A DNA stretch of 6,414 nt from Candidatus Avoscillospira stercoripullorum (GTDB taxonomy: Bacteria; Bacillota; Clostridia; Oscillospirales; Oscillospiraceae), in assembly GCA_018712905.1 (NCBI GenBank), contig DVGD01000180.1, positions 1 to 6,414 of the forward strand, in the 5' to 3' direction. Position numbers and translations under genes: made by a program. This document shows positions 1 through 6,414 of this stretch, piece after piece. How positions within the stretch are numbered: the first letter of the stretch is position 1; the number at the start of each line of letters is the position of its first letter. Under the pieces are notes generated by a model. That model saw nothing but the letters and a program-made list of their open reading frames with translations, was not told the origin of the DNA and made no database searches.

Positions 1-1560
1 AAGTATGATGTGCGCAACGGCGCCTTCGGCATCGTCATGAATGTCAACACCGGCGAGGTGCTGGGCATGGCCACATTGGGAAGCTACGATCCCAACAATC
101 ACCAGGAGATCTACGACGAGGAGCTCCGGGAGGAGCTGGAGCGGCAGTACCAGCTGGCCATCAGCCTGGACGAGGACAGCCAGGCCTATACCGACGCCAT
201 GGCTGCCTACAACGCTGCCATGGCCACGGCGCGATTGCGTCAGTGGCGCAACCGCTGCGTCGCCGACGGCTACGAGCCCGGCTCCACCTTCAAGCCCATC
301 ACCCTGGCCACAGGTCTGGAGACCGGCGCCATCACCCTCAACGATACCTATGAGTGCACCGGCTCTTATAAATTCGAAGGCCGCGACCAGATCGTCAACT
401 GCTGGAAGGCCGCCGGCCACGGCACCCAGACCACCATGGAGGCGCTGGGCAATTCCTGCAACATCGCCTTCTCCAACATGGGCCTGAAAATCGGCGCGCA
501 GACCTTCTACGAATACTTTGAGGCCTTCGGTTTTCGGGAAAAGACCGGCATCGACCTCCCCGGCGAGGCCGAGGGCATCTTCTTCCCCTACGAGCAGTTT
601 ACCCAGGCCGGCAACAACGCCAACCTGATCTCCTCCTCCTGGGGCCAGACCTTTAAGATCACGCCGATTCAGCTGGTGCGGGCCACGGCCGCCCTGGTCA
701 ACGGCGGCTACCTCCTGGAGCCCCATGTGGTCAAGGAGGTGCTGGATTCCGACGGGAACGTGGTTTCCCGCACTGAGACGAAGGTCATCCGCCAGGTCAT
801 CAGCCAGGAGACCTCGGATATCATGTGCCAGATGTATGAGTACGTCGTCTCCGGCGGTACCGCCAGCGGCGCCTCGGTGCCCGGTTACCGCGTGGGCGGC
901 AAGACCGGCACCGGGGAAAAGATCGACGTCTATGACGAGAACGGCGTCCAGGTCGATGATAAGATGGTCTCCTTTATCGGTATCGCGCCCATGGAGGACC
1001 CCAAATACGTGGTCCTGGTGGTGCTGGACACCCCCAGCGAGGCCACGGGCCTCTATATCTCCGGCGGCATTATGGCTGCGCCCACGGGGGGCGCCATTCT
1101 CGGCGACATTCTGCCGTATCTCGGCGTGGAGCCCAACTACACCGACGAAGAGCTGGAGCTGGTCACGGTGTCCGTGCCCAATGTGGTCGATATGACCGAG
1201 GCCGAGGCTGCCGCCGCCCTCCAGGAAAAGAGCTTTACCTACCGCACCGTGGGCTCCGGCACCACCGTCGTGGATCAGGTACCGGCAGCCGGCGCCAAGA
1301 TCCCCGGCAAGTCCGAGGTGGTGCTCTACTTCGGCGAGGAAGCGCCCGATGAGACCGTGGAGGTGCCGGACTTCTCCGGCATGACCCTGGTCTACGCCCA
1401 GCAGTATGCCAAGAGCTACGGCCTCTACCTCCTGGTCACCGGTACCAACCAGGATCGTGCCGACGTCACGGCCACCTACCAGGATATTGCCGCCGGCACC
1501 GAGGTGGCGACCGGCACCACCATTACCGTGGAATTTACTAACCACAGCGCCCAGGATTGA
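1..1560 (+). CDS. Class B penicillin-binding protein, SpoVD/FtsI type with two PASTA domains (5' partial)
   Basis: This is a D,D-transpeptidase that cross-links septal or spore-cortex peptidoglycan outside the membrane. The reading frame is open from base 1, so the N-terminal membrane anchor and dimerisation domain lie upstream; 519 residues are visible. Numbering from base 1, the catalytic triad motifs are STFK at 95-98 (within EPGSTFKP), SCN at 152-154 and KTGT at 301-304, in the usual order and spacing. Two PASTA domains follow, at about 389-445 (starting VSVPNVVD) and 453-519 (starting VEVPDFSG), and the protein ends soon after at TGA. A charged, Ala-rich, probably helical stretch at about 35-80 separates the YDPN motif from the active-site block and looks longer than in Bacillus SpoVD. 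The position directly before murE matches spoVD of Bacillus and ftsI of E. coli. Sequence alone does not tell me whether it serves division, sporulation or both, so no symbol is given. The family assignment is very secure. Confidence 0.96.
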   Translation, partial: KYDVRNGAFGIVMNVNTGEVLGMATLGSYDPNNHQEIYDEELREELERQYQLAISLDEDSQAYTDAMAAYNAAMATARLRQWRNRCVADGYEPGSTFKPITLATGLETGAITLNDTYECTGSYKFEGRDQIVNCWKAAGHGTQTTMEALGNSCNIAFSNMGLKIGAQTFYEYFEAFGFREKTGIDLPGEAEGIFFPYEQFTQAGNNANLISSSWGQTFKITPIQLVRATAALVNGGYLLEPHVVKEVLDSDGNVVSRTETKVIRQVISQETSDIMCQMYEYVVSGGTASGASVPGYRVGGKTGTGEKIDVYDENGVQVDDKMVSFIGIAPMEDPKYVVLVVLDTPSEATGLYISGGIMAAPTGGAILGDILPYLGVEPNYTDEELELVTVSVPNVVDMTEAEAAAALQEKSFTYRTVGSGTTVVDQVPAAGAKIPGKSEVVLYFGEEAPDETVEVPDFSGMTLVYAQQYAKSYGLYLLVTGTNQDRADVTATYQDIAAGTEVATGTTITVEFTNHSAQD

Positions 1561-1587
1561 CGCTGCCTTCCCCACTTTTCTTACCAT

Positions 1588-1593
1588 AGGAGG
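1588..1593 (+). promoter_or_regulatory. Ribosome binding site of murE
   Basis: A perfect AGGAGG lies 7 nt before the ATG at 1601. It fixes the murE start, because the same frame stays open well upstream inside the PBP gene. It is the strongest Shine-Dalgarno sequence in the window. Confidence 0.9.
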
Positions 1594-1600
1594 ATGTTCC

Positions 1601-3043
1601 ATGAAACTCCAAGCCATTCTCCAGGGGCTCGAGCCCCTGGAGGTACACGCCGATTTAAGCCGGGAAATCACCGGCATCTGCTATGATTCCCGCGCCGTGA
1701 AGCCGGGAAACCTGTTTGTGGCCATCTGCGGCTACGATACCGACGGCCACAAATATATCCCCATGGCGCTTGAAAAGGGCGCTGCCTGTGTTCTCTGCGA
1801 GAAGGCGCCTGCGGAAGGGGAATATGTGCTGCTCTCCGACACCCGCCGCGGCCTTGCCCTGGCCGGTGCCAACTGGTATGGAAACCCCGCGGGGGAGATG
1901 ACCATGATCGGCATTACCGGCACCAACGGCAAGACCACCACCACCTATCTCGTCAAGCACATCCTGGAGGACTGCCTGGGCGCCAAGGTGGGTCTGGTGG
2001 GTACCATCCAAAATATGATCGGCGACGAGGTGCTGCACACCGAGCGCACCACGCCCGAGAGCCTGGAGCTCCAGGCACTTTTCCGCCACATGGCCGACGC
2101 CGGGTGCACCCACGTGGTCATGGAGGTCTCCTCCCACGCATTGAGCCTCCACCGGGTGGACGGCGTGACCTTCGACGTGGGCGTTTTCACCAACCTCACC
2201 CAGGATCACCTGGATTTTCACAAGACCATGGAGGAATACTGCCGCGCCAAGGCCATGCTCTTTGCGCGGAGCAAGGTGGGGGCGGTGAACGTGGACGATC
2301 CCTGGGCAAAGGAGATCCTGGCTCACGCCACCTGCCCGGTGATCACCTACTCTGCGAAGGGTCAGGCGGCGCTGGAGGCAACGGACATCCGCCTGGAGCC
2401 CCACCACGTGGCCTTCACCGCCCACTACCAGGGCACCGAGACGGCCTGTACCCTGGGCATCCCCGGCGCCTTCTCGGTGTATAACGCCCTGTCGGCGCTG
2501 AGCGCGGCCTTGGCGCTGGGCATCGCGCCGGAGAAGGCCGCCGCGTCCCTGGCCACCGCCCGGGGCGTCAAGGGAAGAGCCGAGGTGGTGCCCACGCCGG
2601 GCAAGGACTATACGGTGCTCATCGACTACTCCCACACCCCCGACAGCCTGGAGAACATCCTCAAAACCGTCCGGGAATTCGCCCGGGGACGGGTCATCGC
2701 GGTGTTCGGCTGCGGCGGCGACCGGGATCCCATCAAGCGCCCCATCATGGGCAAAATTGCCGCGGATCTGGCCGATCTGGTGGTGGTGACCTCCGACAAT
2801 CCCCGCACCGAGGATCCCATGGCCATCATCGACCAAATTCTCGTGGGCATCCCCAAGGATCAAACGCCAACCACCGTCATTGAAAACCGCCGCCAGGCCA
2901 TCCGCTGGGCCATGGACAACGCCCGGGCCGGGGACGTCATCGTCCTGGCCGGCAAGGGACACGAGACGTACCAGGAGATCGGACATGAAAAATTCCATCT
3001 GGACGAGCGGGAGGAAGTCGCCGCCCATCTGATGGGGAATTGA
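1601..3043 (+). CDS. murE: UDP-MurNAc-L-Ala-D-Glu:meso-diaminopimelate ligase MurE
   Basis: MurE is the cytoplasmic ATP-dependent ligase that adds the third amino acid to UDP-MurNAc-L-Ala-D-Glu. The protein has 480 residues, normal for the family. The N-terminal UDP-binding domain carries DSRAVKPGNLFVAI at 29-42. The central ATPase domain has the P-loop GITGTNGKTTT at 104-114 (Lys111). K217, in the context RAKAMLF, fits the lysine that is carbamylated in Mur ligases. The C-terminal domain starts near DYSHTPDSL (342-350). The DNPR motif at 399-402 is the known signature for meso-diaminopimelate; lysine-adding enzymes differ here. The gene starts 40 nt after the PBP stop with a perfect AGGAGG, and murF follows after 9 nt, so co-transcription is very likely. 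Codons 7-14 form a perfect DNA palindrome, described separately. Substrate choice is inferred from the motif. Confidence 0.97.
   Translation: MKLQAILQGLEPLEVHADLSREITGICYDSRAVKPGNLFVAICGYDTDGHKYIPMALEKGAACVLCEKAPAEGEYVLLSDTRRGLALAGANWYGNPAGEMTMIGITGTNGKTTTTYLVKHILEDCLGAKVGLVGTIQNMIGDEVLHTERTTPESLELQALFRHMADAGCTHVVMEVSSHALSLHRVDGVTFDVGVFTNLTQDHLDFHKTMEEYCRAKAMLFARSKVGAVNVDDPWAKEILAHATCPVITYSAKGQAALEATDIRLEPHHVAFTAHYQGTETACTLGIPGAFSVYNALSALSAALALGIAPEKAAASLATARGVKGRAEVVPTPGKDYTVLIDYSHTPDSLENILKTVREFARGRVIAVFGCGGDRDPIKRPIMGKIAADLADLVVVTSDNPRTEDPMAIIDQILVGIPKDQTPTTVIENRRQAIRWAMDNARAGDVIVLAGKGHETYQEIGHEKFHLDEREEVAAHLMGN
1619..1642. repeat. Perfect 24-nt palindrome within the start of murE
   Basis: The half-site CTCCAGGGGCTC is followed at once by its exact reverse complement, with the centre between 1630 and 1631 (CTC|GAG). 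It begins 18 nt after the A of the murE start codon and covers exactly codons 7-14 (LQGLEPLE). As RNA it could fold into a 10-bp GC-rich stem with a UCGA loop. No T-run follows, so it is not a typical intrinsic terminator. A role in translation, mRNA stability or protein binding is possible but unproven, and chance within GC-rich coding DNA remains an alternative. The symmetry itself is read directly from the sequence. Confidence 0.9.
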
Positions 3044-3045
3044 GG
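3042..3045 (+). promoter_or_regulatory. Ribosome binding site of murF, overlapping the murE stop
   Basis: GAGG lies 7 nt before the ATG at 3053 and shares two bases with the murE TGA (3041-3043). This arrangement suggests translational coupling of murE and murF. It is weaker than the murE site. Confidence 0.65.
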
Positions 3046-3052
3046 GACGGCT

Positions 3053-4429
3053 ATGAAGGAACTTTCACTCAAGAAGCTGGCCGCCTGGTGCGGCGGCACC
3101 ATCCATCCGGCCGATGCCGAGGCCGCGGTGACCGGCACGCAGATTGACTCGCGCCTGGTGCGCCGGGGCGACCTGTTTGTGGCCATCGCCGGCGAGCGGG
3201 TAGACGGCCACGACTATGTTTCCAAGGCGCGGGAGGCCGGCGCGGCAGCCGCGCTGGTGAGCCGCTTGGTGGACGATCCGCTGCCGCAGATTCTGGTGGC
3301 GGATACGGTGCTGGCCTACGGCGACATGGCGCGGGAATACCGCACCGAAACCGGCGTGGACGTGGTGGCCATCACCGGCTCGGTGGGCAAGACCACCACC
3401 AAGGAGATGATTGCCAGCGTCCTGGCCGGCAAGTACCGCGTCAGCAAGACCCAGGGCAACCACAATAACCATTTGGGACTGCCCATCACTGTGTTTGAAA
3501 TGCCCGCCGACACCCAGGAGGCGGTGCTGGAGCTGGGGATGAACCACTTCGGGGAGATGCACTATCTCTCCTCCATTGCCAAGCCCAATGTGGTGGTCAT
3601 CACCAATATCGGCACCATGCACATTGAGCATCTGGGTACCCGGGAGGGCATTTTGAAGGCCAAGCTGGAGATCATGGACGGCATCCAGCCCGACGGCGTG
3701 GCGGTGTTCAACGGCGACGAGCCGCTCCTTTGGAATCTCCGGGAGGGAAAACACCGCCGGATCTACTTCGGCATCGAGAACGACCAGTGCGACGTGGTGG
3801 CCGAGGATGTGCGGCAGATTGACGGCGGCGTGTATTTTGTCGTCCGCGGGCTCGGGCAGCGGTTCCACGTATATGTGCCCCAGGAGGGACAGCACACGGT
3901 GTACAATGCCCTGGCGGCCATCGCCGTGGGACTTCTCCGCAATGTGAGCCCCGACAGCATCCAGTACCAGCTGGGCATTTTCCACAATACCGGCATGCGG
4001 CAGCGGATTTTTGAGGAAGACGGCGTGACCATCATCGAGGACTGCTATAACGCAGGGCCTGAATCCATGGATGCCGCTTTGAAGGTGCTCAGGGAGCACA
4101 AGGCCGAGGGACGGCGAATCGCAGTCCTGGGCGACATGCTGGAGCTGGGCAGCCGCTCCATGGCCGAGCACTACCGGGTGGGACGGCTGGTGGCACAGTC
4201 GGCCGATCTGCTGCTGGCCTACGGCAAGGACTCCCAGCGAATCATCATCGGCGCGGTCACCGGCGGCATGAGCCAGAAGTGCGCTGTCCACTATGAGGAT
4301 CAGGAGGAGATGGCCGCCTCCCTCAAGCGCCTGGCAAAGCCCGGGGACATCCTGCTCTTCAAGGGCAGCCGCGGCATGCACATGGAAAAGGTGCTGCAAA
4401 TGTATCTCGAACAGGAGAAGAACAGTTGA
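3053..4429 (+). CDS. murF: UDP-MurNAc-tripeptide:D-alanyl-D-alanine ligase MurF
   Basis: MurF joins the D-Ala-D-Ala dipeptide to UDP-MurNAc-tripeptide in the cytoplasm, using ATP, and so completes the pentapeptide that MraY uses. The protein has 458 residues, typical for MurF. The N-terminal domain has DSRLVRRGDLFVAI at 32-45, closely paralogous to the same region of MurE. The P-loop is ITGSVGKTTTKEM at 107-119 (Lys113). It is followed by LELGMNHFGEM and by NIGTMHIEHLG leading into ILKAKLEI, the region of the conserved lysine. The C-terminal domain shows DCYNAGPESM at 330-339, VLGDMLELG and KGSRG at 437-441. The GSVGKTTTKEM P-loop and the YNA.P.SM block separate MurF from MurE, MurC and MurD. 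The usual block reads YNANP; here the second Asn is Gly, which I treat as a lineage variant. The gene starts 9 nt after murE and lies 39 nt before mraY. Confidence 0.97.
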   Translation: MKELSLKKLAAWCGGTIHPADAEAAVTGTQIDSRLVRRGDLFVAIAGERVDGHDYVSKAREAGAAAALVSRLVDDPLPQILVADTVLAYGDMAREYRTETGVDVVAITGSVGKTTTKEMIASVLAGKYRVSKTQGNHNNHLGLPITVFEMPADTQEAVLELGMNHFGEMHYLSSIAKPNVVVITNIGTMHIEHLGTREGILKAKLEIMDGIQPDGVAVFNGDEPLLWNLREGKHRRIYFGIENDQCDVVAEDVRQIDGGVYFVVRGLGQRFHVYVPQEGQHTVYNALAAIAVGLLRNVSPDSIQYQLGIFHNTGMRQRIFEEDGVTIIEDCYNAGPESMDAALKVLREHKAEGRRIAVLGDMLELGSRSMAEHYRVGRLVAQSADLLLAYGKDSQRIIIGAVTGGMSQKCAVHYEDQEEMAASLKRLAKPGDILLFKGSRGMHMEKVLQMYLEQEKNS

Positions 4430-4452
4430 CCACTGGGCAAATAAGCCGTGGT
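4429..4452 (+). other. Possible RNA hairpin between murF and mraY
   Basis: ACCAC (4429-4433) can pair with GTGGT (4448-4452), and inside it GGC (4436-4438) can pair with GCC (4445-4447) around an AAATAA loop, leaving a 2-nt bulge (TG, 4434-4435). The stem begins at the last base of the murF stop codon and ends 5 nt before the mraY ribosome binding site. There is no T-run after it, so it is not a standard terminator. It may only be a chance fold. Confidence 0.35.
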
Positions 4453-4457
4453 TGGAA

Positions 4458-4463
4458 AGAGGA
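4458..4463 (+). promoter_or_regulatory. Ribosome binding site of mraY, deciding the start
   Basis: AGAGGA sits 5 nt before the ATG at 4469. An in-frame GTG at 4448 would add seven residues (a V-G-K-R-N-S type leader) but has no Shine-Dalgarno sequence before it and would place this site inside the gene. The ATG start also gives the usual MraY N-terminus, in which the first membrane segment begins almost at once. Confidence 0.75.
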
Positions 4464-4468
4464 ACAGT

Positions 4469-5452
4469 ATGGGAATTATCGTCACAATCATCGGGAGCTT
4501 TCTCCTCACCGCCCTCTTTGGCCGGGTGCTGATCCCGATGCTCCACGCCCTCAAGGCAGGGCAGTCCATCCGGGAGATCGGCCCGAAGTGGCACAACAGC
4601 AAAGCCGGCACCCCCACCATGGGCGGATTGATGTTCATTCTGCCCTCGGTACTCTTTGTGGTGGCCGTGGGCTTTCCGGCGCTGCGGGAGGGCGTGTATG
4701 AACAGCTCTTGGTGCTGGGCCTGGCGCTGGTCTACGGCCTCATCGGCTTTCTCGACGACTTCGTCAAGGTAAAGCTCCACCGGAACCTGGGGCTCACCGC
4801 GCTGCAAAAGCTCCTTTTGCAGCTGGCGGCCGCCATTGTCTTCCTGGCGCTGCTGCGCTTTAACGGCAACCTCACCTATGATCTCTATGTGCCGTTTTTC
4901 AATGTGGAGTTCACCATTCCCTGGGTGGTCTATATGATCTTCGCAGGGCTGGTCATCGTGGGCTGCGTCAACGCCGTCAACCTCACCGACGGAATCGACG
5001 GCCTGGCCGCCGGCGTGACCCTTCCGGTGATGGTCTTCTTCACAGTCACGGCCTACTTCTGGGGCAGCGACACCCTGGCGCTCTTCCCGGCCTCCCTGGT
5101 GGGCGGCCTGGCGGGCTTCCTCCTCTATAACTTCCACCCGGCCAAGGTGTTCATGGGCGACACCGGCTCGCTCTTTTTGGGCGGCGCGGTGTGCGGCATG
5201 GCCTTCGCGCTGGATATCCCCCTGGTGCTGATTCTGGTGGGCATCATCTATATCATCGAGACCGTGTCGGTGATGATGCAGGTGACCTACTTCAAGCTCA
5301 CCCACGGCAAGCGCATTTTCCGCATGACGCCCATCCACCACCACTTTGAGATGGGCGGCTGGAGCGAGGTGAAGATATTCACGGTCTTCACCGGCATCAC
5401 CGTGGTCATGTGCCTTCTGGCCTGGCTGGGGATCTGCCACCGCTTCGGATAA
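4469..5452 (+). CDS. mraY: Phospho-N-acetylmuramoyl-pentapeptide transferase MraY
   Basis: MraY is the integral membrane enzyme that transfers phospho-MurNAc-pentapeptide from UDP to undecaprenyl phosphate, giving lipid I on the cytoplasmic face. From the chosen ATG it has 327 residues, normal for Firmicutes. It is strongly hydrophobic throughout, consistent with the family's ten membrane segments. Family landmarks appear in order: GTPTMGG at 47-53, the aspartate pair in FLDDFVKV (D96, D97), NLTDGIDGL at 171-179, FMGDTGSL at 228-235 (D231) and the histidine motif TPIHHHFEMGG starting at T287. These cover the Mg-binding and catalytic positions, so the enzyme looks intact. The intact HHH motif and the murF neighbour separate it from WecA/TagO-type transferases. 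It lies 39 nt after murF; ftsW follows after 27 nt, with no murD between. Confidence 0.97.
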   Translation: MGIIVTIIGSFLLTALFGRVLIPMLHALKAGQSIREIGPKWHNSKAGTPTMGGLMFILPSVLFVVAVGFPALREGVYEQLLVLGLALVYGLIGFLDDFVKVKLHRNLGLTALQKLLLQLAAAIVFLALLRFNGNLTYDLYVPFFNVEFTIPWVVYMIFAGLVIVGCVNAVNLTDGIDGLAAGVTLPVMVFFTVTAYFWGSDTLALFPASLVGGLAGFLLYNFHPAKVFMGDTGSLFLGGAVCGMAFALDIPLVLILVGIIYIIETVSVMMQVTYFKLTHGKRIFRMTPIHHHFEMGGWSEVKIFTVFTGITVVMCLLAWLGICHRFG

Positions 5453-5466
5453 CCCCGTTTTGTAAG

Positions 5467-5472
5467 AAAGGA
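5467..5472 (+). promoter_or_regulatory. Ribosome binding site of ftsW
   Basis: AAAGGA lies 7 nt before the ATG at 5480, within the 27-nt gap after mraY. It supports this ATG as the start of the polar N-terminal tail of FtsW. Confidence 0.75.
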
Positions 5473-5479
5473 CGCATTC

Positions 5480-6414
5480 ATGAACAACGCCATCCAATAC
5501 CCCGGCCTGCCCGAGGAGCGGCTGCCGGATCCGCCGCGCCAGCAGCCGGAAAAAAAGCGAAAAGAGAAAATTCTATATGATGAGCGCGGCCTCATTGACC
5601 TGCCGTTTTTGCTTTTGACGGTGCTGTTGGTGCTCATCGGCGTGGTGATGATGTTCTCGGCCAGCTACGCCTCGGCCTATGCCGAGGAGGGCTCCTCCAC
5701 CGCCTACTTCGCCCGGCAGGGACTCTTTGCCCTGGTGGGCATCGGCATCATGCTCTTCGTGAGCCGGGTCAACTATCAGGTGTGGCGGGCGCTGTCCTTT
5801 CCCATTCTGGCCGGTACCATCTTCCTTTTGATGCTGGTGCCCATCTTCGGCACCGAGGAAGGCGGCGCCCGGCGGTGGATCTACCTGGGCTTTACCTCCT
5901 TCCAGCCCTCGGAGATCGCCAAGCTGGCCGTCATTTTGACCTTTGCCACCCTGATGTCCTCTTATAAGGACAAGATGAAAACCTTCCGCTACGGCGTTTT
6001 GCCCTTTGCGGCGATTTTGGGCGTCATCGCATTGCTTTTGGTGCTGGAGCCTCACTTCTCGGCCATCATCATCATCTTCTGCGTGGGTGCGGCCATGATG
6101 TTCTTAGGCGGCACGGAGCTCAAGTGGTTTGCCCTGGGACTTGGCGTGGCGGCGGTGTTCGGCTTTATTTACCTTAAATTCATGGGCTACGCCTCGGATC
6201 GAATCGTCGCCTGGCGCGACCCCTGGGCGGACGCCTCGGACAACGGCTATCAGATCGTCCAGTCCCTCTATGCCATCGGCTCCGGCGGCCTCATGGGGCT
6301 GGGGCTGGGACGGGGACGGCAGAAATACCTGTACCTCCCCGAGGAGCACAACGACTATATCTTCGCCATTGTCTGCGAGGAGCTGGGCTTTGTGGGCGCC
6401 ATGGTGGTGCTGCT
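5480..6414 (+). CDS. ftsW: Peptidoglycan glycosyltransferase of the SEDS family, FtsW/SpoVE type (3' partial)
   Basis: FtsW is a polytopic membrane protein that polymerises lipid II into glycan strands together with a class B PBP, here probably the one at the start of the window. The frame is open to the window end, with 311 residues visible of a family length of roughly 370-400, so the last membrane segments are missing. A polar, Pro- and Lys-rich cytoplasmic tail (about 1-38) precedes the first membrane segment (about 40-60). SEDS landmarks are GARRWI at 129-134, FQPSE at 141-145, the PW....NGYQIVQSLYAIGSGG block and LPEEHNDYIF, in which D292 fits the proposed catalytic aspartate of FtsW/RodA. 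At 190-192 the sequence is EPH where many FtsW/RodA proteins have QPD. Position in the dcw cluster favours FtsW or its sporulation paralogue SpoVE over RodA; the two cannot be told apart here. The gene starts 27 nt after mraY, so co-transcription is likely. Confidence 0.94.
   Translation, partial: MNNAIQYPGLPEERLPDPPRQQPEKKRKEKILYDERGLIDLPFLLLTVLLVLIGVVMMFSASYASAYAEEGSSTAYFARQGLFALVGIGIMLFVSRVNYQVWRALSFPILAGTIFLLMLVPIFGTEEGGARRWIYLGFTSFQPSEIAKLAVILTFATLMSSYKDKMKTFRYGVLPFAAILGVIALLLVLEPHFSAIIIIFCVGAAMMFLGGTELKWFALGLGVAAVFGFIYLKFMGYASDRIVAWRDPWADASDNGYQIVQSLYAIGSGGLMGLGLGRGRQKYLYLPEEHNDYIFAIVCEELGFVGAMVVL

Noticed and set aside
1406..1600. Upstream extension of the murE frame into the PBP gene.
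   Set aside because: The extension overlaps the second PASTA domain in another frame and gives Pro/Thr/Arg-rich sequence. The perfect AGGAGG before 1601 and the normal MurE N-terminus fix the start.
1561..1600. Gap between the PBP gene and murE examined for a promoter or terminator.
   Set aside because: Only the ribosome binding site is recognisable; no -35/-10 pair and no stem followed by T-run.
1885..1894. 10-bp palindrome CCCCGCGGGG within murE.
   Set aside because: Short GC palindromes are common in DNA of this composition, and it lies mid-gene with no other signal.
1655..3028. A 457-codon open frame on the - strand opposite murE.
   Set aside because: It is a shadow of murE with low-complexity His/Gly/Val-rich composition and no family motif.
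4448..4468. GTG at 4448 as the mraY start.
   Set aside because: It has no Shine-Dalgarno sequence and adds a polar leader unusual for MraY. The ATG at 4469 has AGAGGA at 5-nt spacing.
3065..5497. An 810-codon open frame on the - strand spanning murF, mraY and the start of ftsW.
   Set aside because: It runs antisense to three clearly conserved genes. Its product is His-, Gly-, Asp- and Gln-rich with no recognisable domain, as expected for the complement of GC-rich coding DNA.
6064..6075. Four ATC triplets in a row in ftsW, a possible slippage tract.
   Set aside because: They encode a run of Ile in a membrane segment, and four units are too few to suggest phase variation.

Overview
The window is a stretch of the dcw (division and cell wall) cluster, all on the + strand and densely packed. 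It holds the 3' part of a class B penicillin-binding protein gene with two C-terminal PASTA domains, then complete murE, murF and mraY, then the 5' part of ftsW. Gaps between genes are about 9 to 40 nt. I see no promoter, intrinsic terminator, RNA gene, mobile element or CRISPR array. The layout suggests one transcript that enters from upstream and leaves downstream.

The likely host is a high-GC (by eye about 60%) Firmicute of class Clostridia, probably an Oscillospiraceae/Ruminococcaceae-type gut anaerobe. This is inferred from the PASTA-tailed SpoVD/FtsI-type transpeptidase directly before murE, the murE-murF-mraY order, the AGGAGG-type ribosome binding sites and the MurE DNPR motif, which predicts meso-diaminopimelate peptidoglycan. 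Genus-level assignment is not possible from what I can see.

Layout: 1-1560, PBP transpeptidase (5' end missing); 1601-3043, murE; 3053-4429, murF; 4469-5452, mraY; 5480-6414, ftsW (3' end missing). MurE adds meso-diaminopimelate and MurF adds D-Ala-D-Ala to complete UDP-MurNAc-pentapeptide. MraY transfers phospho-MurNAc-pentapeptide to undecaprenyl phosphate, giving lipid I. FtsW polymerises lipid II, and its partner class B PBP cross-links the glycan. The gene for the earlier D-glutamate ligase MurD, often found between mraY and ftsW, is not there.

The genes are conventional, and I found no sign of a new defence, mobile or biosynthetic system. The most notable unexplained signal is a perfect 24-nt palindrome covering exactly codons 7-14 of murE. 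Weaker points are a potential hairpin between murF and mraY, the missing murD, and a helical insertion just before the PBP active-site serine.
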